Translations under genes and position numbers: made by a program
The notes under the pieces: model-generated
The model's database searches: none
What the model was told of the DNA's origin: nothing
The model's input: the letters and a program-made list of their open reading frames with translations, nothing else
Assembly (NCBI RefSeq): GCF_013373865.1
Contig: NC_050476.1
Span: forward strand, 8,944,501 to 9,008,500
From: Monomorium pharaonis
Taxonomy: Eukaryota > Arthropoda > Insecta > Hymenoptera > Formicidae
Length of the DNA stretch: 64,000 bases
Reading direction: 5' to 3'
Part shown: piece after piece, positions 58,325-64,000 of the stretch
Layout of the letters: every line of letters starts with the position of its first letter
Position numbering within the stretch: position 1 is the stretch's first letter

Positions 58325-60173
58325 TTAAGCGTACCACTCTGTCTACGCCAAATCACAAATACGCTATTGAAACCGCGGAAAAGGCGGGCGCTCGTTAGGC
58401 GACCGGGGCGTTAGCGGCTCCGATAGCCAGCTACTCAGCCTTAAAATAGCAGACGGGGAGGTTCGGCGCGGGCAGATGGAATCGGGAAGGCGAGAGAACT
58501 ATTAAGACAACGTAAATTTAACAATAAGATTAACAAATATATTTAACCAGGAACAATACAGAAGTGTACGGCTCTATTGAGCGGCAATGATGACTCGCGC
58601 GCGTTACAAGCTGACGACCGCTTGAAATTAGATTTCGCGAATATGGGATAATTAACGAACGAGTTATTTTACGTACGCGGGAATTTTCCGACTTGTCTAC
58701 GGTTTATCTTGCGTCGTTGGTGGATGCCAAACTCCCGGTAGGATAACGGTTTCACCAAGGGCGATCGGGACGAACAGTAGCTCCGAGCCCGCGCGGCACG
58801 CGACGGACTCGTACTCTTCCACACGTGACAAGATTCCGCAAGTAATATGCGCGATAATTATTATGAGCTCGCCAACGAGGCGGTACAAGACAATGACATT
58901 GAATCGGACGAGAGCGCAATTACAAAGTGACTCGCGATACAAAGGTGACCAAGTAAATTAGAGTTCACGAAATTATAAATGCGCGACGACCTACAATAGA
59001 ATTAACGACAGAAACTCACGAGACGATCACGCCACGAAAATACAGGTGACTCGGCTGCGGATCGGGACGCATACGCAACGTAATTGTAATACAGAACGAA
59101 CAGCACGGAGCGAATTCACGCGGGCGGGCGTGATCGGGCGAAGCAACGATACTCTAATAAATTCGTGACTCTAATCTAATGACTACAAGATCGTAATAAA
59201 TTCGTGACTTTTTCGCGAGTCGCCCAATCGCGAAATCGGCTTTACAATTCTAATACGACGCTCGTCTCACCAAGCCGGCTCCTTCGTCTCGGCCTCGTCC
59301 GGATCGGGAGGTTTCCGGCTCCTGCATCCTCTTACACGATATCTCAGCTCGGGATCTTGATCGCACACACAATACAATACAACGTCCGCAGCTCGAGTGA
59401 GGGATCTTGGATCCTGCGGGGGCCGCTCGGCGTCGCGCCCCACCTTGCCTCCAATAAACCGGGCCCTTATTGGCCGCGGTTTTCCAAAATCGATTTTCGC
59501 GCAATGCGCAGCGTGCACGCCGTCGCTTGCTGATCGATCCAAGCGCGGTGGTCGATACTGTTGGGCCCCGTGCACGAGAATTTTTGGCGCTTTCCTTTGC
59601 GGCAGATTCCTTTCTCCTTGCCGGGCGCATCCTCCGCCACCGGGACGTTATCTCATCCTCGACGAGGGCGTTTACTGATTGCAAGCTGTCGCGATCTCCG
59701 CCGGAACTTGTGCGGGATCAGATTTGAAGTCGCCCCGTCGGGACACCGGCCTCGTGCGCCTTCGCTGGATTCTGAAAACGTGATTCGGCGGCAGTATCGG
59801 AATTCTCGTACGATACAAATTGTAGGCAAGATAAGGGCGGTATTACCCCCGCTCGAAAAGGGTCTCCGTTACTCCTTCGATGTCCGCTCACTCTGCGACT
59901 TCCGTGAAGGCTTTCCGTCGAGACGAGACGTCCAAAAATTATAAAATAGATCGCTATGGCCACCGATTCCCGCCGCACTCGCGATGCAGCGCTTGTAAAA
60001 ATCTTAACAATTAGCGAAGGGACAACACACGAGACGACACACACAGAAAACACGACTTATCACGCTTTCGCGTCCATTCCCGAGCGGGAGGACGCAGGAC
60101 CCGCGTGATGTTAACGCGTAAGGGTTGATAAGGCCCTTATGACGGACAGCAGCCTGCGGCTGTCACATCACAG

Positions 60174-60784
60174 TATATTGTTATAAAATCTTTATATGCG
60201 TACAAATAAGTGTATCTAAATAAGCGAACACAACTATAACTTTTAACAATAAAATATTTTATAAGTATTATTTGAACCGATTTTAATTTTGATATTTATA
60301 TATTAATTATGTTGCATTGATAAAACTATATTTTTTAACTTTATATTATCCTTCATGTTATTATTTTTATAGTAAAAATATTCTGTATTATATAATTACA
60401 TATTCTTTGGAAAAAGAATATTTTTTAAACAAAACAAAAATATTCTTCAAAATAAGATTATTGTTTAAAAACAAAGTTAATAAATTTCTTTTAAATTATT
60501 GTTGCCTTCATTTTCCCCTTTCTGCTGCTCTTTTCAACCATCCTTGAATGAATTTCTCGGAATCTTTAGTCGTTGCACAATATTGTCCTTTCTTTGATGC
60601 ACCTATTAAATATTATCATAATTAAAAATTGAACATAGAATTTTTTAATTTATGCAATTTAATAAAATAATAAAATAAAAAATATGCTATAAATATATGT
60701 AATTATAAAAATTTTTTGAAATTGCTAATTATTTTTTGTATCTAAATATACACATATAATATTATAATAGGTTTATTCTTGGTA
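60174..60784. other. AT-rich stretch without visible gene
   Basis: No supported ORF, repeat border or RNA gene. Confidence 0.5.
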
Positions 60785-60885
60785 GCTACACTGCTGTATT
60801 CATGCAATAATTTAGAATGAGAAAAAATATATTTGTTTTATTCTAACTTATTGCAGTGCAGCAGTGCAGCGACGAAGAACAGGCC
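60785..60885. mobile_element. Palindromic MITE, second copy of 27704-27808 family
   Basis: CTACACTGCTGTATTCATGC at the left pairs with TGCAGTGCAGCAGTGCAG at the right. The loop around GAATGAGAAAAAATATATTT resembles the inverse of the first copy's loop. Confidence 0.65.
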
Positions 60886-60909
60886 TAATGTTACACGTAC
60901 GCATGATGC

Positions 60910-61012
60910 AGACTAGGGTTCCGTTTCATGCATAATGCGTGCCTTTATCTGTAATATACGTTATGTATACTGAAAAACGCATTTATGCATATATAAAACG
61001 GAACGTAAGTCA
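60910..61012. mobile_element. Small palindromic MITE
   Basis: GGTTCCGTTTCATGCATAAT pairs with the inverted right end TATATAAAACGGAACGT. Confidence 0.5.
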
Positions 61013-61079
61013 ATTACATGTACGAAAATTTTTTATTTTTGTAAAAATATAAAAAATAAATTTTTAACATTTTTATAGC

Positions 61080-62350
61080 TTTACATATTTGGATAAAGTT
61101 TCGGAAAGGGTAAACCTCCGATCGCGCTGAAGTTTTAACCGAAGTTCACCCTTGATTAGAGAAGAAAGGATTTTTGGCGACAAAGCCTCGTTTGCCTCCC
61201 AGCCCCCTTCAAAGTTTTTACAGTTCTTACTAAATATCTCCGAAAATATTGATTTTAAAGAAAAAAGTTTGAAACAAAAAATGAAGATCATAAAAGCTCT
61301 ACAAAAAAGATTATATACATTTTCTACGTAAACCTATTATTTTGGCTGTTATGACCCAAAATAACTCGGCGGGGGTCAAATTGATCCCGTCGAATATTTT
61401 AATTTCTGTTTTATTAAATATACGAAAATTTTTTAATTTAAAGGTTATATATACTTATTTAACGTAAAAAAAAGTTTAATTGCAAATTTGAAAAAAAGTA
61501 ATTTTTTTTTCAGTTTAACATAAAACAAAATTTTTCTATAATCTCGTTTTGCGAGAAATATATCTCGTTTCGCGTGGAAATTCGCAAAGGGTTGTGCAGA
61601 GAACGCGTGGGCGGGGGAGGGGCTCCGCCTCTCCCCCTGCACACCCTCCCCGTAATTTTTTCTAACCTGACCTATACATTTTAAAGTCGACATTTAGTTA
61701 ATGCGAAAACATTAGAAACTAACAACGTAGAAAGTCGCAAACCTATGTGGTACTGTACAAGCGTGGATGTCGTTTATTTTACGTTTTATAAATACAATAC
61801 ATGATAAATATTATCTTTTGTGTTATATGTTAAACTGTAATGTTTATGTTTTATTTTAAATTATAAAAATATTTCTGTTTTATGTTAAACTGTAAAAAAA
61901 ATTACTTTTTTTTCAAATTTGCAGATAAACTTTTCTTTATGTTAAATAAATATATATAACCTTTAAATTAAAAAATTTTCGCATATTTAGTAAAACAGAA
62001 ATTTAAAAAAAAAATTTGATGGGGTCAATTTGACCCCCGCCGAGATATTTTGGATCATAATAGCCAAAATAATAGATTTACGTAAAAAATGTATATAACC
62101 TTTTTTGTAGAGCTTTTTATGAGCTTCATTTTTTGTTTCAAACTTTTTTCTCTAAAATCAGTATTTTCGGAGATATTTAGTAAGAACTGTAAACACTTTG
62201 AAGGAGGCTGGAGGGCAAACGAGGCTTTGTCGACAAAAATTCTTTCAGGGACTTTCTTCTCTAATACCCTAAACCAAAGGTAAGCTTTGGTTAAAATTTC
62301 AGCGCGATCGGAGGTTTACTCTTTTCGGAACTGTACCCACATATTTTAGT
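61080..62350. mobile_element. 1.27-kb palindrome with 450-bp arms
   Basis: The left arm (61080-61535) and right arm (61885-62350) pair over nearly all their length: GTAAACCTCCGATCGCGCTG, GACAAAGCCTCGTTTGCC and GGCGGGGGTCAAATTGA each occur once per arm. The centre (61550-61790) is a GC-rich block with GGGGCTCCGCCTCTCCCCC and CGCAAACCTATGTGGTACTG, shared with two other foldbacks here. ORFs at its ends mirror each other. No domain. Confidence 0.8.
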
Positions 62351-64000
62351 TCTTTTTTCAAACAATTTATTTTAAATGTTTATAATTATAGATTTCAATA
62401 ATTTATCAATAATACTGTTTCAAATTTTTTTAAATCGTTTAAAACATTTTTTAATATGATACTTATTTATTAACATTTTGCAAATATTAAGATTGCAGAA
62501 CGCTTTTTTCTGTTCGCGACAAGAGGATTCCAACGACCACGTCGAGTCGGGCTTACTTCCGTTAGACCGGCCTGGCATGTCTGTCATGTTGTACTGGGAA
62601 TGAAGACATCTTTTGGAATCAACCCATCATTTTTTAATTTTTCTAACGATGAGCCGACTCCAAAAGATTTCCCCCTCCTTCATTTAATAAAAATTATATT
62701 CTTTATTAGTGACAAAGTTTTTAGACTTACGTTGCGACTTTCGTCGCGGAAGATACTTTTTACGCGCGTAATCCATATGTCACTTGTGTGTTGAACTGGG
62801 AGCAAAAAGAGTTAATGGACTCTGAGCAATAATAGATTTTTAAATTTTTTCTAGTATTAATCCGAGTCCAAAAAATCTTCCCCTCCCTCTTCCCGTTTTT
62901 TGAAATCACCACACAAATGAATTTAATTATGATGATATGGTGGCGAGTCGATCGGTGCATAAGAACACCTCGCATCACCAAAGAAAAATATATTCGCGTC
63001 AATAGCGTAACATGCAATTATGATTATAAGAAGATATTAAAAACGATTTGTGGAAGCTGACGCGTGGGAACTGCGATATTTGCCGATTATGTGGCAATGA
63101 CCGCGTACCCACACGCCATTTAAGATGATAATTTAAGATGATACGTATTTCCAATTGTTAAAGTGTTATATTTGTGGAAAAACTTTGTTCAAGATCTCAC
63201 GTGAGATCTCGATATTTACCAGTTTTTTCACAAATATAACAGTTTATCAATTAAGGAAAAAAGTTACAACACGAATGAATTAGATTCCGAAGGCGCGGTG
63301 CAGTCATCCACCATGCGACCGATCGCATATATTGGTTTCACACGTAAAAAAACTGAAATCACGGAAACACCCGTCCCGACGGGGAGACGCTCCCCCCCAA
63401 CGCGGAAACGTTCATCCCGATGGGTGGACAACTTGAGACTGACTGACAATGAGTAAGTATGCCTTTCTTATGTGCGAGATGATGCGTACGTAGCGGAATC
63501 TTTCATCACCTGGAAGTTATTATTTAGACGTTGAATAAGATAGCGCCAACGCTTCGATCGATACGATTTATAAATAAGGGATGCAGTCTAGTGTTCTCTT
63601 GCGCGTTCTCACTCTTACTCACCACATATATATTTTTTGTGCGTTTTTACTCACACTATTCTCATGATATTAATAAGAGAAGACGCAGGCAGGGAAAGTC
63701 ATGGGAATAATCACACTCTTTGCTATCAGTGATAGACAAAATGTGTCGCCACAACGGTTAAAATTTTGTAAATAGGAACGCTATAATTTTCTGTGTCGGC
63801 ACCGACTTATGAGGGGGAACAATGCGCGTAGTCGTGGAAGAAGATACCTTTGAAACCTACTGAAGACAAAATAATACAAAAAATCTGAGAAGTGGTGTAT
63901 GATTCAAAATAAGAAACGTTTGTCGTGCCGACTGATGTTTCAACTGTTACGATTTGTAAAGGGATGCGATTCGTGGAAGGGATGCGATTCATGGTTTAAT
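62351..64000. other. Unassigned region with one hairpin
   Basis: TGTTATATTTGTGGAAAAAC (63168) pairs with GTTTTTTCACAAATATAACA (63222), forming a hairpin around TCTCACGTGAGA. Two stretches (62590-62680 and 62795-62890) share an ACTGGGA...CCAAAAGATTTCCCCCTCC-like order and may be an old duplication. A TTTATAAATA box lies at 63567. I see no gene with a recognisable domain. Confidence 0.4.

Larger units (their letters stand above)
57270..60173 (-). mobile_element. GC-rich LTR-like block split by a TTAA element
   Basis: On the - strand it begins TGTGATGTGACAGCCGCAGG and ends CGCGGTTACA, fitting an LTR that opens with TG and closes with CA. TATAT flanks both sides with one extra base at one border. 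It is far more GC-rich and CpG-rich than its surroundings. Without the inserted element it is about 2.0 kb. ORFs on both strands are GC-driven and lack domains. It may be a solo LTR; a truncated host CpG island is the alternative. Confidence 0.4.

Noticed and set aside
59250..59944. GC-rich ORFs of 85-144 residues on both strands
   Set aside because: Open frames expected from high GC content; Arg/Ser-rich with no domain.

Overview
This window looks like animal nuclear DNA, most likely from an insect and probably a hymenopteran such as an ant. The organism is inferred, not shown. The supporting signs are spliced genes with GT..AG introns, AT-rich intergenic DNA, long CA/CG microsatellites and dense layers of DNA transposons. 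Only one ordinary host gene is clear: the 3' end of an animal heme peroxidase on the + strand. It has four exons (11464-11634, 11699-11897, 20013-20118, 20212-20329), and its last large intron (8.1 kb) is full of transposons.

Layout. 1-10.46 kb is a chain of foldback elements with CAGGGTGT ends inserted in (TA)n, with MITEs and microsatellites. 10.46-20.3 kb is the peroxidase 3' end; its big intron holds a hAT-type MITE with a perfect 8-bp target duplication, a decayed Ty3/gypsy retrotransposon on the - strand (gag, protease, RT, RNase H, integrase) and a near-perfect 334-bp palindrome. 20.3-28.1 kb holds foldback elements, a 121-bp tandem array, an unknown 128-codon ORF behind a TATA box and a row of six palindromic MITEs. 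28.1-35.1 kb is a two-gene DNA transposon: a CACTA-like transposase broken only by two TGA codons, and a spliced DUF4806-type gene. 36.5-39.9 kb has exon-like acidic blocks and two elements built from self-similar words.

40.9-54.2 kb is a fossil Polinton/Maverick, all on the + strand: protein-primed DNA polymerase B, packaging ATPase, a small core-like protein, a small unknown protein, integrase with chromodomain-like tail, minor capsid (penton), a small membrane-active-type protein and a basic peptide, major capsid, a conserved unknown ORF and an adenain-like protease. All are broken by frameshifts, stops or later insertions: a foldback in polB, two MITEs in the ATPase and a solo LTR in the penton gene. 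55.6-64 kb has foldback fragments, a 163-bp tandem duplication, a GC-rich LTR-like block carrying a TTAA-flanked element, and a 1.27-kb palindrome.

The most unusual signal is a set of elements whose ends read CCCANATAG, flanked by matching dinucleotides, while each interior is built from its own short self-complementary word (GGACGTCC, ATATCC, AATATTT and others). Two independent MITE insertions in the ATPase gene let the 2-bp target duplication be checked against a reading frame.
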